A stretch of 64,000 bases of DNA from Carbonatibacter sp965199245 (GCA_965199245.1 CBDAQP010000003.1:868001-932000), one strand, 5' to 3'. Numbered from the stretch's first letter, positions 36,552-45,361 are shown. Notes: a model not told the origin generated them from the letters alone. Numbers and translations are program-made.

Positions 36552-37931
36552 TCAGGAATTTTTTCTCAGACGGCTGGCAAAAAAGCCATCCATTCCGCCA
36601 AGGTCAGACCAATGGCAAGGAAGGCAACGCAGATCACCCTCGGCGGTAATCAGCGGTGCAAAGGCATCGCGTTTGTCGGCGGTGGCCCCGGCGCGTTCGG
36701 TAAGTTCCTCTGGTGACAGCGGGATGCGTACGGCGTCTTTTGGGTGGTTTGCAAGAAATGCCTTGATCTGGTTCTCGCCTTCTTCCTGTTCAAGGGAACA
36801 GGTCGAAAAAACAAGAATTCCCCCTGGTTTTAGCCGCGTCCATGCGGCCTCCAGCAGGCGATTTTGAACAGTGATCAGGGCGTCAATCGTGCCTGCGGTG
36901 CGAATGCGGATGAGTTCGGGGTGGCGACGCAATGTTCCCGTCGCGGAACAGGGCGCATCCAGCAAGATGGCATCATAGTCTGTGCTGTCGGCCCTGGCCC
37001 AGTCGCAGAGGTCGGACAAACAGGGTGTACAAGCGTCTTGATACCCCAGTCGCACCATATTTTCGCGCAGACGATCCAGTCGCCGGGGTGACAAATCAAC
37101 GGCAAGGACGCTCGCCCCGGCCTGAATCAGTGTCGCCGTTTTACCCCCCGGGGCGGCACAGAGATCAGCAACCCGTAAACCCGCCACTGTCCCGAGAAGC
37201 AGGGCGGGAAAACGCGCTGCGGTGTCTTGAACCCACCATGCACCGTCGGCATAGCCATGGAGAAGGGCGGGATCACCAGAGCCGGGGGGCAGGCGCAGGG
37301 TGCCATTGGGCAAAAGCTGGCCGTTGAGCCTGTTCGCCCATTTTTCCGGGTCTGATTTGATTGAAAGGTCAAGCGGCGGTTCCCTCAGCCAGGATCGAAT
37401 ACAAGCCCGTGCGCGGGTTTCGCCGTACTGTATCCGGAGACGCGCCCAAAACCAGGGGGGAACACTGCAAATTTCGGGATCGTCTTGTGCGCACAGGTTA
37501 TGACCTTCGCGACAAATTCGGCGCAAAAGCGCATTGAGAAGACCCTTAAAGGGCCTGTTGCGCGGGCCTGTTGCTAAATCAAGGGCGGTGCTAACGGCCG
37601 CATGGGGGGGCGTGTCCAGATAAAGCAACTGAGCCGTCGTCAGTCGCAGAATATTTTTGATTTCAATCTGGCGTTCTGGCAACGGGCGTGTCAAACAGGC
37701 CTTAATCACGCGGTCAATCAGACCGAGGTGGCGCAGAGTTGTTGTTGTCAGTAACCGAACAAACGCCCGGTCACGAGCGGGGAGCCTGTCAAGTGGGCAG
37801 GCGGCAAAGGCCGCATCAAGATGCTGTTTTTTACAGAGCACACGCCCCAAAATCTGCAAGGACAGCTGACGTGCAGAGGGGATTTTTCCCTGTTTGTGTT
37901 TTTCTTGTTTTGGGGGGCGTGGTTTAGCCAT
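36552..37931 (-). CDS. rsmB: 16S rRNA (cytosine-5)-methyltransferase, RsmB type
   Basis: The 459-residue protein has an N-terminal NusB-like domain (residues ~18-150) and a C-terminal SAM-dependent methyltransferase. The SAM loop is VADLCAAPGGKT; catalytic cysteines are in DAPCSATGTLRRHP and STCSLEQEEGENQ. The family methylates C967 of 16S rRNA. It overlaps the DUF2062 gene by 8 bases. A paralogue such as RsmF is less likely given the NusB part. Confidence 0.9.
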   Translation of the reverse strand: MAKPRPPKQEKHKQGKIPSARQLSLQILGRVLCKKQHLDAAFAACPLDRLPARDRAFVRLLTTTTLRHLGLIDRVIKACLTRPLPERQIEIKNILRLTTAQLLYLDTPPHAAVSTALDLATGPRNRPFKGLLNALLRRICREGHNLCAQDDPEICSVPPWFWARLRIQYGETRARACIRSWLREPPLDLSIKSDPEKWANRLNGQLLPNGTLRLPPGSGDPALLHGYADGAWWVQDTAARFPALLLGTVAGLRVADLCAAPGGKTATLIQAGASVLAVDLSPRRLDRLRENMVRLGYQDACTPCLSDLCDWARADSTDYDAILLDAPCSATGTLRRHPELIRIRTAGTIDALITVQNRLLEAAWTRLKPGGILVFSTCSLEQEEGENQIKAFLANHPKDAVRIPLSPEELTERAGATADKRDAFAPLITAEGDLRCLPCHWSDLGGMDGFFASRLRKNS

Positions 37932-38541
37932 TGCGTCCCCGATTGCGTCCCCGTCGGCTTTTTTGGCGTTTGGCCTCTTTATGCTTCATCCAGCCTGTAG
38001 CCAGTCGCAAGGACAGCCAATAGCCCGTCAAGCCCAGCACAAGGGCATAAGGCAGAGAACCAACAAAGATCGACAGACCGACCTTTTCCCACAGCAAGCG
38101 CACACCGTGATGAAAGGAATGCCAGAAAGGTTCATCTGTGTCCTTCAGGCTTTGCAGGGCCTGTTCAAAGTGGCTGAAGTCTTGACTATGTCCAAAATCG
38201 AGCAGGAACACAGAACCGCTGAGATAAAACAAATAGTAAAGCGGGATCATGGTCAGGGCATTGGAGTAAAAAGACCACGCCATCGCCAGAATCAGGCTAA
38301 ATTTCCATTTAAAAACAGTATTGCAAAACCACCATAACCCAAAAATGATCACAATTTGTAAACCAACCGTTGGGGTCGCCCCAACCATTAACCCGATCAT
38401 GACACCCCGCGCCACAGTGCGCGGGCGATCAACGGAACGCAGAACAGGAATGATAAGGCGGTAGTAGAGAAACCGCAGGAGACCTGACACCCGATTTTTT
38501 TTGTTACGGGCGGAGATTTTGTCTTTCAACCAGTCTTCCAT
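37924..38541 (-). CDS. DUF2062 domain membrane protein
   Basis: The 205-residue protein has the DUF2062 pattern: ARGVMIGLMVGATPTVGLQ near residue 45, followed by three or more membrane helices, and a basic C-terminal tail (KRQKSRRGRNRGRNG). The function of the family is unknown. It is translationally coupled to rsmB. Confidence 0.85.
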   Translation of the reverse strand: MEDWLKDKISARNKKNRVSGLLRFLYYRLIIPVLRSVDRPRTVARGVMIGLMVGATPTVGLQIVIIFGLWWFCNTVFKWKFSLILAMAWSFYSNALTMIPLYYLFYLSGSVFLLDFGHSQDFSHFEQALQSLKDTDEPFWHSFHHGVRLLWEKVGLSIFVGSLPYALVLGLTGYWLSLRLATGWMKHKEAKRQKSRRGRNRGRNG

Positions 38542-38710
38542 TCAGGTTTTATCTCCGTCACGCCTTTTCCCTTGTCGCCTTGTTCAAGGTGACGGTTCCT
38601 GTTATAAGCAATTTCCTGCTTCTGTCATCTTTTTGTGAATTTTTCTTTGACTCTTTGCACAAAAACGACGGGACGCAGGCTTTTCAGAACATTTATTCCC
38701 TCTCGCCATC

Positions 38711-39274
38711 ATGGATGGAAATGTGATGTCTCTTCCCAATGTTCTTAGCCTTTTGCGTAGTTTTGTCGGCTTTGCGGTCATTTACCTGATCCTTCAAAAC
38801 GACAGGAATTTTTTGCTGGTTGCTCTTGTTGTTATGTTGCTTGCGGAATGTTCCGATGCAGCGGACGGATTCTTTGCCCGCCGTTATGGTCTCGTGAGTC
38901 GCTTTGGGATGATTCTTGATCCCATGAGTGATAGTCTTTATCGGACAATGGTTTTCCTCGGCATGATGGCGGTGGGGTGGCTTCCTGTCTGGTTTGCCGC
39001 AATCTTGATAAGTCGTGATATTATCGTGGCTTACCTGCGCGTTTTTGCCCAACAAGACGGGATTACGCTTGCAGCGCGCACAAGTGGAAAGCTCAAGGCC
39101 GTTGTCCAGGCCCTGGCCCAGATTGGCACAGTGGGACTCTATAGCGTGGAGAGTTTCTTTTCCCTGTCCTGGTCGGTGCCACAGGTTTCTTTTTGGTTGC
39201 TCGCCCTCGCGACGGCTGTCACGGCGTGGAGTGCGCTAGACTATATTGCAGGCTACCGTGCGGCGGTGCGTTAA
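38711..39274 (+). CDS. CDP-alcohol phosphatidyltransferase family protein
   Basis: The 187-residue membrane enzyme carries the complete family signature D-G-x2-A-R-x8-G-x3-D-x3-D: DAADGFFARRYGLVSRFG, then ILDPMSD. About five helices follow. It transfers a phosphatidyl group from CDP-diacylglycerol to an alcohol at the inner membrane; PgsA-like phosphatidylglycerophosphate synthesis is one option. A second in-frame ATG at 38726 is possible. It borders the defence island. Confidence 0.88.
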   Translation: MDGNVMSLPNVLSLLRSFVGFAVIYLILQNDRNFLLVALVVMLLAECSDAADGFFARRYGLVSRFGMILDPMSDSLYRTMVFLGMMAVGWLPVWFAAILISRDIIVAYLRVFAQQDGITLAARTSGKLKAVVQALAQIGTVGLYSVESFFSLSWSVPQVSFWLLALATAVTAWSALDYIAGYRAAVR

Positions 39275-39394
39275 TCGGCTTAAATCGCGCAAAGCCGAGA
39301 GAGCAACAGCCACCGCCCCCTACACCAACCACAGCGCGCGGGAAAGGCCTCGGGGATAAATGTCTGCGACAACAAAGGACAAGGCCCCGCGATA

Positions 39395-39436
39395 GGTTGC
39401 GGATCATGAACTCCATGCGTTTGTCGCCCGGGTTGT
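39395..39436 (-). mobile_element. short IS5-family transposase relic
   Basis: The minus strand reads HNPGDKRMEFMIRN, matching the conserved segment HNLxxxRMEFMIRD of IS5-type transposases and the fragment at 44950-45207. Only about 14 codons are left. It marks the left edge of the accessory island directly before the HNH gene. Confidence 0.5.
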
Positions 39437-39457
39437 GTAGGGTGAAAAGGGATTGAC

Positions 39458-40264
39458 TTGTGCGGCAGTTGCAATCACCATCCCGGGTCTGCTTCTTATG
39501 ATGGCAACGCAGATCGAAAAGCACCACGACAGCAAGATGTCAAGATTTTGTATAGTAAAGCTGCAGGATACTGTAGCTTTCCCGATTGTCGCTCATATCT
39601 TATTATCACGTCAAAAGAAGGGGAGACAAAACAGATTGGGGAAATGGCTCACATTGTCGCATATAGCCCAAATGGCCCCAGAGCAGATGCTTCTTATCCT
39701 GCAGAAAAGCTGAATAGCTATGACAACCTGATTTTGTTATGTGGAACACACCACGGGCTGATCGATAGCCTCGCAGGCGATTATCCGGTCGAACGTCTCC
39801 GTCAAATGAAAGCAGATCATGAAGTATGGGTGCAAAAATCATTAAAAGAACAGATTTCTCATATCGGTTTTGCCGAGTTGGAGGTCGCGATCAAGGCGAT
39901 CATGTCCCCGGAATCAATGAAAGTGAATGACTCATTCGAGGTAACCCCGCCAGGTGAGAAGATATCAAAAAACAACCTCACGGCATCTTCCCATAATCTT
40001 ATTGTGCAGGGTTTGAGCCTAAGCGATAAAGTCCAGGAGTATATAAAGAGACAGTCAAAGCTTGATGAGGGTTACCCGGAACGACTCACCAAGGGTTTCA
40101 GGGACGAATACGACAAATTGGTGCAGGATGGATTGGGAGGCGATGCACTGTTTGACAGCATGGTTGCTTTTTCCAGTGGAGGGAGCCAGGATTTCAAACG
40201 CAGGGCCGCTGGTTTGGCGATACTGTCCCATCTGTTTTTACTGTGTGAGATTTTTGAAAGATGA
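39458..40264 (+). CDS. HNH endonuclease, putative effector of an ABC-3C system
   Basis: The 268-residue protein has an HNH/zinc-type nuclease domain: paired cysteines in GYCSFPDC, the HNH first histidine in GEMAHIVAYS, and NLILLCGTHHGLID with the CxxH pair. A separate helical C-terminal domain (residues ~165-268) is not recognised. The TTG start at 39458 follows AAGGG, but there is no ATG until after the cysteines, so the start is uncertain and the 5' end may have been altered by the IS5 relic. It overlaps the next gene by 4 bases (ATGA). In ABC-three-component systems the effector gene, often an HNH nuclease, stands in just this position. Confidence 0.8.
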   Translation: MCGSCNHHPGSASYDGNADRKAPRQQDVKILYSKAAGYCSFPDCRSYLIITSKEGETKQIGEMAHIVAYSPNGPRADASYPAEKLNSYDNLILLCGTHHGLIDSLAGDYPVERLRQMKADHEVWVQKSLKEQISHIGFAELEVAIKAIMSPESMKVNDSFEVTPPGEKISKNNLTASSHNLIVQGLSLSDKVQEYIKRQSKLDEGYPERLTKGFRDEYDKLVQDGLGGDALFDSMVAFSSGGSQDFKRRAAGLAILSHLFLLCEIFER

Positions 40265-40488
40265 TCTTGCCGACGAAACATATTGCAGCGCACGAAGCCT
40301 TGATCGGAGCGGGGGCCTTGATCCTGCAGCAGGTGAGAGGCCCGGTCTCGCTGTCAGGATTGTGGGAGACTGTTAAATCAAAGCCCCCTGTGCAAACATA
40401 TGAGCGTTTCATTCTCACGCTGGATATGTTACATATTATTGGTGCAATTGACGTCGAAGGCCATATGATTGTCAGGGTGCGGGCATGA
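40261..40488 (+). CDS. ABC-3C middle component (MC6-like)
   Basis: The 75-residue protein starts MILPTKHIAAHEALIGAGA and contains VSLSGLWETVK and the segment YERFILTLDMLHIIGAIDV. This matches my knowledge of the small winged-helix-like middle component that links effector and ATPase in ABC-three-component conflict systems. It overlaps both neighbours by 4 bases, so all three are co-translated. Confidence 0.75.
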   Translation: MILPTKHIAAHEALIGAGALILQQVRGPVSLSGLWETVKSKPPVQTYERFILTLDMLHIIGAIDVEGHMIVRVRA

Positions 40489-42203
40489 TTCACGGTATTT
40501 CGTCAAACCAGCCCTCGTTCAAGTCTGTCCGGTTCACCAGCGGACTGAATGTTATTATTGCCGAGCGGCAGGCAAACTCCGGTCAGAAAAAGACAGTCAA
40601 CAGCAGAGGAAAGTCAACGCTTGTCTCGATCATCAATTTTTGTCTGGGCAGTGACGCGAACAGAAGCGGCTTATGCATTGAAGCCTTGCGCGCGTGGAAT
40701 TTTACCATTGAGATAACCTTGCGCGGTGACAGGGTAAAAGCGACAAGAGCCGTTGACAGTCCACGCCGGATTGTCATTGAAGGACAGCCGGAAAACTGGC
40801 CTTTCATGCCCGATCTGGATACAAAAACCAGCGAATATTTTTTGACTCTGGACAGGTGGAAAGAGCTTCTGGGGCAAGTTTTTTTTGATCTGCCGCAGAC
40901 AGAAAATATGTCTTCCAGGAGTCTGTTGTCCTATTTTGTCCGTTCAGGGAATGAGGCCTATTCCAGGCCGTTAAAGTTTTTTGCCAGCCAGGCCGATAAC
41001 GTCGCCCACATGTACAGTGCTTTTTTTGTGGGACTTGATCCCCGATACGCGTCTGAATGGGTGTCACTGGACAATCAGGCCAAGGCTTTAAACGCTCTGG
41101 GTCGTGCCATAAAGGCAGGTGTTCATGAAACACAGGGCGACCTGGAAACAAAAAAAATCACATATGAAGAGGAGTTGCAAAAGAGCAGAAAAATCCTCTC
41201 GGACTTTAAAGTACATGAGCGGTATCAGGACATTCAGGTCAAGGCCAATGATCTGACTACCGAGGTGCATCAGCTTGCTGATCAGAACGTATCTGATGGT
41301 CAAAAACTCAAGCACTATCAGAGATCGGTTGCCGAAGAAAAGCCCCCGGAGAGAGCAAGACTCGAACAGGTTTATAAGGAAGCCGGTTTGGTCTTCGCTG
41401 ATGCCATCAAGAAAACGCTGGCAGAGGCCTGTACTTTTCACGAGCAGATTGTCCGAAACCGTGCAGCCTTTCTGAGTGCAGAGATCAGGCGAATTGAGAA
41501 TGATATTGAGCAGCGCGAACACCGCATCAAGAATCTGACAGATGCACGTTCGGAGTGTATGGAGATTTTAAAGACACATGGTGCGCTGGAGGAGTATTCA
41601 AGGCTTCAGGAGCACCATTCAGAAATTGCCGGGAAACTGGAGCACATAAAGTCCAGGATTGAGGAGATTCGTGGCAAGAGCATCAAGGATAAGGAGATCA
41701 AGGCCCAAAAGCTTGCGCTCGATAGAAACGCAACAATCGACTATGAAGAAAAGAGAGAGCTTCGGGCGCAGGCGATCAAGCTGTTCAATGAGGCAGCTAG
41801 GTCGCTCTATGATGTTTCCGGTGAATTTGTGATTGATATTTCCGATAAAGGTTATCGTTTCAAGGTAGATATTCCCGGTGGTCGTGGAGACGGTATCGGT
41901 AAGATGAAAACATTTTGCTATGACCTCATGGTTATTTGCATGCAGTCTGTGCTCAAGCGCGAGATAGATTTTCTGGTTCATGACAGCATCATTTATGAAG
42001 GTGTCGATGAACGCCAGATTGCCCAGGCTATCGCACACGCGCATAGAAAATCCAAAGAATACGGATTTCAGTATATCATCACCATAAACTCGGATATGGT
42101 TCCATACGATGATTTCCCGGATGGTTTTGATTTTGACAGCCATATCACGTTGAAACTCACCGATGAAGACGCATCAGGAAGCCTCCTTGGAATAAGATAT
42201 TGA
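40485..42203 (+). CDS. DUF2326 ABC/SMC-like ATPase of an ABC-3C system
   Basis: The 572-residue protein has a P-loop near residue 42 (NSRGKSTLVSIINFCLG), a long coiled coil from about residue 195 to 430, and the DUF2326 C-terminal half. There, FLVHDSIIYEGVDERQ and YGFQYIITINSD form the Walker B/D-loop and switch region. The family resembles Rad50/SMC ATPases and acts as the sensor of ABC-3C systems. It is the third gene of the overlapping operon. A direct anti-phage effect is inference; the domain identity is firm. Confidence 0.88.
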   Translation: MIHGISSNQPSFKSVRFTSGLNVIIAERQANSGQKKTVNSRGKSTLVSIINFCLGSDANRSGLCIEALRAWNFTIEITLRGDRVKATRAVDSPRRIVIEGQPENWPFMPDLDTKTSEYFLTLDRWKELLGQVFFDLPQTENMSSRSLLSYFVRSGNEAYSRPLKFFASQADNVAHMYSAFFVGLDPRYASEWVSLDNQAKALNALGRAIKAGVHETQGDLETKKITYEEELQKSRKILSDFKVHERYQDIQVKANDLTTEVHQLADQNVSDGQKLKHYQRSVAEEKPPERARLEQVYKEAGLVFADAIKKTLAEACTFHEQIVRNRAAFLSAEIRRIENDIEQREHRIKNLTDARSECMEILKTHGALEEYSRLQEHHSEIAGKLEHIKSRIEEIRGKSIKDKEIKAQKLALDRNATIDYEEKRELRAQAIKLFNEAARSLYDVSGEFVIDISDKGYRFKVDIPGGRGDGIGKMKTFCYDLMVICMQSVLKREIDFLVHDSIIYEGVDERQIAQAIAHAHRKSKEYGFQYIITINSDMVPYDDFPDGFDFDSHITLKLTDEDASGSLLGIRY

Positions 42204-42216
42204 CCCGGGAGGAATT

Positions 42217-42330
42217 GTGGCGTGGCTCTCATTATCATTTTCCCGAGATCAGGAAAATGTAGTGACTGCGTCTAAAGGATTGAAAATACCAGCAGCCATT
42301 AAGGAAAAAAAACTGCACAAAGTTGCTTAG
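42217..42330 (+). CDS. 37-residue ORF with strong RBS after the ABC-3C ATPase
   Basis: A GTG at 42217 follows GGGAGGAATT, one of the best ribosome binding sites in the island, 13 bases after the ATPase stop. The frame runs 37 codons to TAG at 42328. The product has a hydrophobic start (VAWLSLSF) and a basic end (KEKKLHKVA). No family is recognised. It could be a fourth component of the system, or the remnant end of a lost gene. Confidence 0.45.
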   Translation: MAWLSLSFSRDQENVVTASKGLKIPAAIKEKKLHKVA

Positions 42331-42480
42331 AAAAAACATTCAGGGGGGGTACCGGGGTAAGCTTTGCCCTGCATCAGGATCGCTTCGACGGGAGTTTGAC
42401 ATTTATCATACGGCATTCTTGTGCGCTACAGGGCCAATAGTTCTTAAACTGGTAAAATCCCACCGTTCGGGTTGATTTTC
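42331..42480. other. stretch without a gene between ABC-3C unit and hipBA
   Basis: It has no reading frame worth reporting and no obvious terminator for the ABC-3C operon. A G7 run occurs at about 42345. Confidence 0.3.
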
Positions 42481-42526
42481 TTGATTTTGAGGTTGGTCAT
42501 GCTACTATCATCCCGAAAGGGTTGAT
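42481..42526 (+). promoter_or_regulatory. hipBA promoter and operator
   Basis: TTGATT (42481-42486) and TACTAT (42503-42508) are spaced 16 bases, a good sigma-70-like promoter. Overlapping the -10 end is the imperfect palindrome ATCATCCCGAAAGGGTTGAT (42507-42526), two bases before the GTG start and covering its AAGGG site. A near copy of one arm, CGGGTTGATTT, lies at about 42468. The layout fits autorepression by HipB. Confidence 0.6.
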
Positions 42527-42528
42527 TT

Positions 42529-42744
42529 GTGACTGATAACAAAATTGAGAAACTGGGACATATTGTGAAGCAGGCTCGTAAAGAGCAAGGCTTAACACAA
42601 GAGCAGCTGGCGGCCACAACAGGTGTTGGCGTGCGCTTTATCCGCGAGCTGGAGCAAGGTAAGGAGTCCTGCCATATCGGCAAAGTGCTCACCGTCGTCT
42701 CAATGCTCGGGATTGAGATCGTGATTGGCGGTGAAGCACTATGA
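42529..42744 (+). CDS. hipB: HipB-type antitoxin, XRE-family regulator
   Basis: The 71-residue protein is a helix-turn-helix protein: LGHIVKQARKEQGLTQEQLAATTGVGVRFIRELEQGK is the five-helix XRE fold. The GTG start follows AAGGG. It would bind HipA and repress the operon. It overlaps hipA by 4 bases. Confidence 0.88.
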   Translation: MTDNKIEKLGHIVKQARKEQGLTQEQLAATTGVGVRFIRELEQGKESCHIGKVLTVVSMLGIEIVIGGEAL

Positions 42745-43979
42745 GCCGTATATTGGATGTCTATTTGCAAGATATGTTGGTTGCTTACCTTGAGCAGACG
42801 GATGCTGGTGATCTGGCCTTTACCTATGAGGCCGATTATTTAGAGGCGGCATCCTGCGGCATTTCGCTCTCGCTGCCCTTGCAAAAAGACACGTTCAAAG
42901 GCGAGCGGGTTAAGGCTTTCTTCTCCGGCCTGTTGCCAGAGGAAAGCGTGCGTGAGCGTCTGGCAAACTATCTGGGGCGTTCTGAAAAGAACCCCTTTGC
43001 CTTGCTGGACGCTGTTGGCGGCGACTGTGCAGGTGCTTTGGCACTCTATCCGCATGGCGAACAGCTGCCTCAAACACCCAATGATGTGGACGTCCTGGAT
43101 GATACACGACTGCGCGAGGTACTAGAACGCATCAAACGCCGCCCGATGCTGGCGGGAGATGATGGCTATCGGCTCTCTTTGGCTGGAGCGCAAGATAAGC
43201 TGGCGGTTGGTTTTAACGATGGGCATGTCTTGCTGGTCAAGGGCGGTGCGCCGACAACACATATCTTAAAGCCCATGATCGAGCGTGTAAAAGACAGCGT
43301 TCATAACGAGCTGTTTTGTATGAAACTGGCGAAAATGGTCGGGCTTGATGTGCCGGACGCCTCGCTGCATTTTGTCGGCGAGACACCTTGTTATCTGGTG
43401 GCGCGTTATGATCGCCGGATTGGTGAAAATGGTGTGATCACACGCATCCATCAGGAAGATTTCTGTCAGGCACTTGGTATTGCACCCGAGATTAAATACG
43501 AACGTGAAGGAGGCCCGGGTATCGCAGCATGTCAGGATGTGATCGCTAAACACGCGGCACGCCCGGCAGCAGATCAGATAAAACTGCTGAATATCGTAAT
43601 ATTCAATTATCTGGTCGGCAATGCGGATGCTCATGGGAAAAATTTTTCTTTGCTCTACAAGGGCAGAAAACCGGAATTGGCCCCCGCCTATGATTTGTTA
43701 AGTACCGCCATCTATCCGGATTTATCTGAAAAGATGGCCATGAAGATTGGTGGCAAATACAAGCCAAAGGATGTTTACCCGAGGCATTTCCATAGGCTTG
43801 TTCCAGACACAAAGGCCGCACAATCAGCCATGAATCGTCAGATTAAAACGATGACAAAAAAGATGAGGGAAGCCGCACCAAACCTGAAAACAACGCTGAT
43901 TCAGGATGGGCTGGCATCAGATGTGTTTGATGAGATCATCACCATCATTGAAAAACGCGCCGGGCGTCTGATTGAATAG
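42741..43979 (+). CDS. hipA: HipA-type serine/threonine kinase toxin
   Basis: The 412-residue protein has the HipA N-terminal domain (residues ~1-115) and a kinase-like C-terminal domain. Visible are the activation/P-loop area SLAGAQDKLAVG, nucleotide-contacting HILKP, catalytic NADAHGKNFSLL and the metal-binding YDLLST. HipA toxins phosphorylate proteins such as glutamyl-tRNA synthetase and cause dormancy. The length and motifs look intact, so the pair is probably functional. Confidence 0.92.
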   Translation: MSRILDVYLQDMLVAYLEQTDAGDLAFTYEADYLEAASCGISLSLPLQKDTFKGERVKAFFSGLLPEESVRERLANYLGRSEKNPFALLDAVGGDCAGALALYPHGEQLPQTPNDVDVLDDTRLREVLERIKRRPMLAGDDGYRLSLAGAQDKLAVGFNDGHVLLVKGGAPTTHILKPMIERVKDSVHNELFCMKLAKMVGLDVPDASLHFVGETPCYLVARYDRRIGENGVITRIHQEDFCQALGIAPEIKYEREGGPGIAACQDVIAKHAARPAADQIKLLNIVIFNYLVGNADAHGKNFSLLYKGRKPELAPAYDLLSTAIYPDLSEKMAMKIGGKYKPKDVYPRHFHRLVPDTKAAQSAMNRQIKTMTKKMREAAPNLKTTLIQDGLASDVFDEIITIIEKRAGRLIE

Positions 43980-44007
43980 GCACAAAATATAACAAAACCA
44001 TACGAAC

Positions 44008-44032
44008 AAGGCCGCTCCGGCGGCCTTTTTTT
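44008..44032 (+). terminator. rho-independent terminator after hipA
   Basis: AAGGCCGC / GCGGCCTT (44008-44015 with 44020-44027) with a TCCG tetraloop is followed by more T residues, 28 bases after the hipA stop. Confidence 0.92.
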
Positions 44033-44084
44033 ACGCCTGAAATTAACACCGAAGAGGAGAACTTATACCAACTGGACACCCGTA

Positions 44085-44940
44085 TTATACCAATTCCATA
44101 AAATAAAGACTCTCTGGATCTGGCGTGTGAGCAGATTCTGTGATTCAAGGAAGGACACAGTTTTGGAGATTTGTCATGGGTCAGCCCCTTCCCCTGCGTC
44201 AGGATTATGACGCATCCCGTCTTCGCCGTCTTGCCCGGCACTCGACAGATTCGAACCAGACGCGCCGCTTGCCTGCCCTTGCGGTCATCTATGATGGCGG
44301 CAGTCGCAGTGAAGCCGCGCGGCGTTGGTCGTCAAATTGTTCGTGATTGGGTGTTGCGTTTCAATGCAGAAGGTCCGGACGGGCTTTTGCAGCGGTCGAG
44401 GAGCGGGCGACCGGCCAGGTTGAATGAGGCCCGGCTTGCTGCCTTGATTGCCCGCGTTGAAACAGGGCCATTGCCTGCTATCGATGGTGCGCTGGCGACT
44501 TCTGGATCTGGCGCAGTGGCTATGGGAGGACTATCGCCTCAGCATCAGCGAAAGTTGCCTGAGTGCCACCTTGCGCAAACACGGCTACAGAAAACTGACA
44601 GCGCGCCCGCGTCATCATGGCCAGAACGGGGATGAGATTGACGCATTTAAAAAAACTTCCCCGCCGAAATAGCCTCTCTGCACGCCAGAATTGGTCCGGC
44701 TGTCCCGCTGGAAATCTGGTGGCAGGATGAGGCGCGTGTTGGCCAGAAGAACAGCATGGTGGGCCAAACGGGGCACACGGCCTGTGGCACCAAAAGACCA
44801 ACGCACAAAATCCGCCTGGATATTCGGGGCGATCTGCCCCACCCGGGGTGTGGGGGCCGCGCTTGTCCTGCCGCAGTGCAATACCTGCGGGATGCAAGGG
44901 CACCTGGAAGAGATATCGTCACAGGTCGAACCCGGTGCCC
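44085..44940 (+). pseudogene. IS630-family transposase, decayed copy 2 (3'-truncated)
   Basis: A start at ATG 44176 gives MGQPLPLRQDYDASRLRRLA, the normal N-terminus, which then breaks at about 44330. Following frames give IVRDWVLRFNAEGPDGLLQR, WRLLDLAQWLWEDYRLS and IWWQDEARVGQK. The three frame breaks fall at the same places as in copy 1 (3886-4998). The DDE C-terminus is lost. It is better preserved than copy 1 at the N-terminus. Confidence 0.85.
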
Positions 44941-44949
44941 ATGCTGTAT

Positions 44950-45207
44950 TTAGAAAGCGCATCCAGGACACCGGATCATGAATTCCATCTTCTTCAGGTT
45001 ATGCTGTGCCTGCAGGATCATCGCCTTGAACAGGGACACCGGATCAAAAGGCGGGCGACCACCTTTCGCGCCATCGCCATACCCCAACCCCTCGACCAGC
45101 CACCCCCGGAAATAGTCAAACGTGGCCTCCAGAACCTCCAGAGGATCACCGTCCTTGCTGATCTGATCAAGATGCTCTGACAGACTGAAAAAACCTCTCC
45201 GTTCCAT
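44950..45207 (-). pseudogene. IS5-family transposase, N-terminal fragment
   Basis: The ATG at 45207 follows GGGAGTGGG. It encodes MERRGFFSLSEHLDQISKDG and later GRPPFDPVSLFKAMILQAQHNL and MEFMIR, the N-terminal domain of IS5-type transposases. Small deletions have removed residues around MEF and after MIR, and the DDE catalytic domain is missing. Confidence 0.8.
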
Positions 45208-45361
45208 GACCCACTCCCTCAAAAAAGCATAAAAAAACATAGAATCACAAAATCGCTTATCACGCCAGGTTAATACGGGTGTCCAGCTCTCGTCAAATCA
45301 ATGGGTAGTGCGCTTGAAACTTGAATCCAGCAACAGGAAAGTCAATTTACGTTGCCTGCCA

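Larger units (their letters stand above)
44063..45285. mobile_element. nested IS5 / IS630 remnant
   Basis: Outer IS5-like ends face each other: TGGACACCCGTATTA (44073-44087) and its inverse GGTTAATACGGGTGTCCA (45268-45285). An IS630 tip (TTATACCAA, 44063-44071) lies just outside. A larger IS630 copy begins at about 44085 inside the IS5 left end. The 3' end of this IS630 copy and most of the IS5 transposase gene are deleted, and they join at about 44940-44955. The whole block has no intact transposase. Confidence 0.75.
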
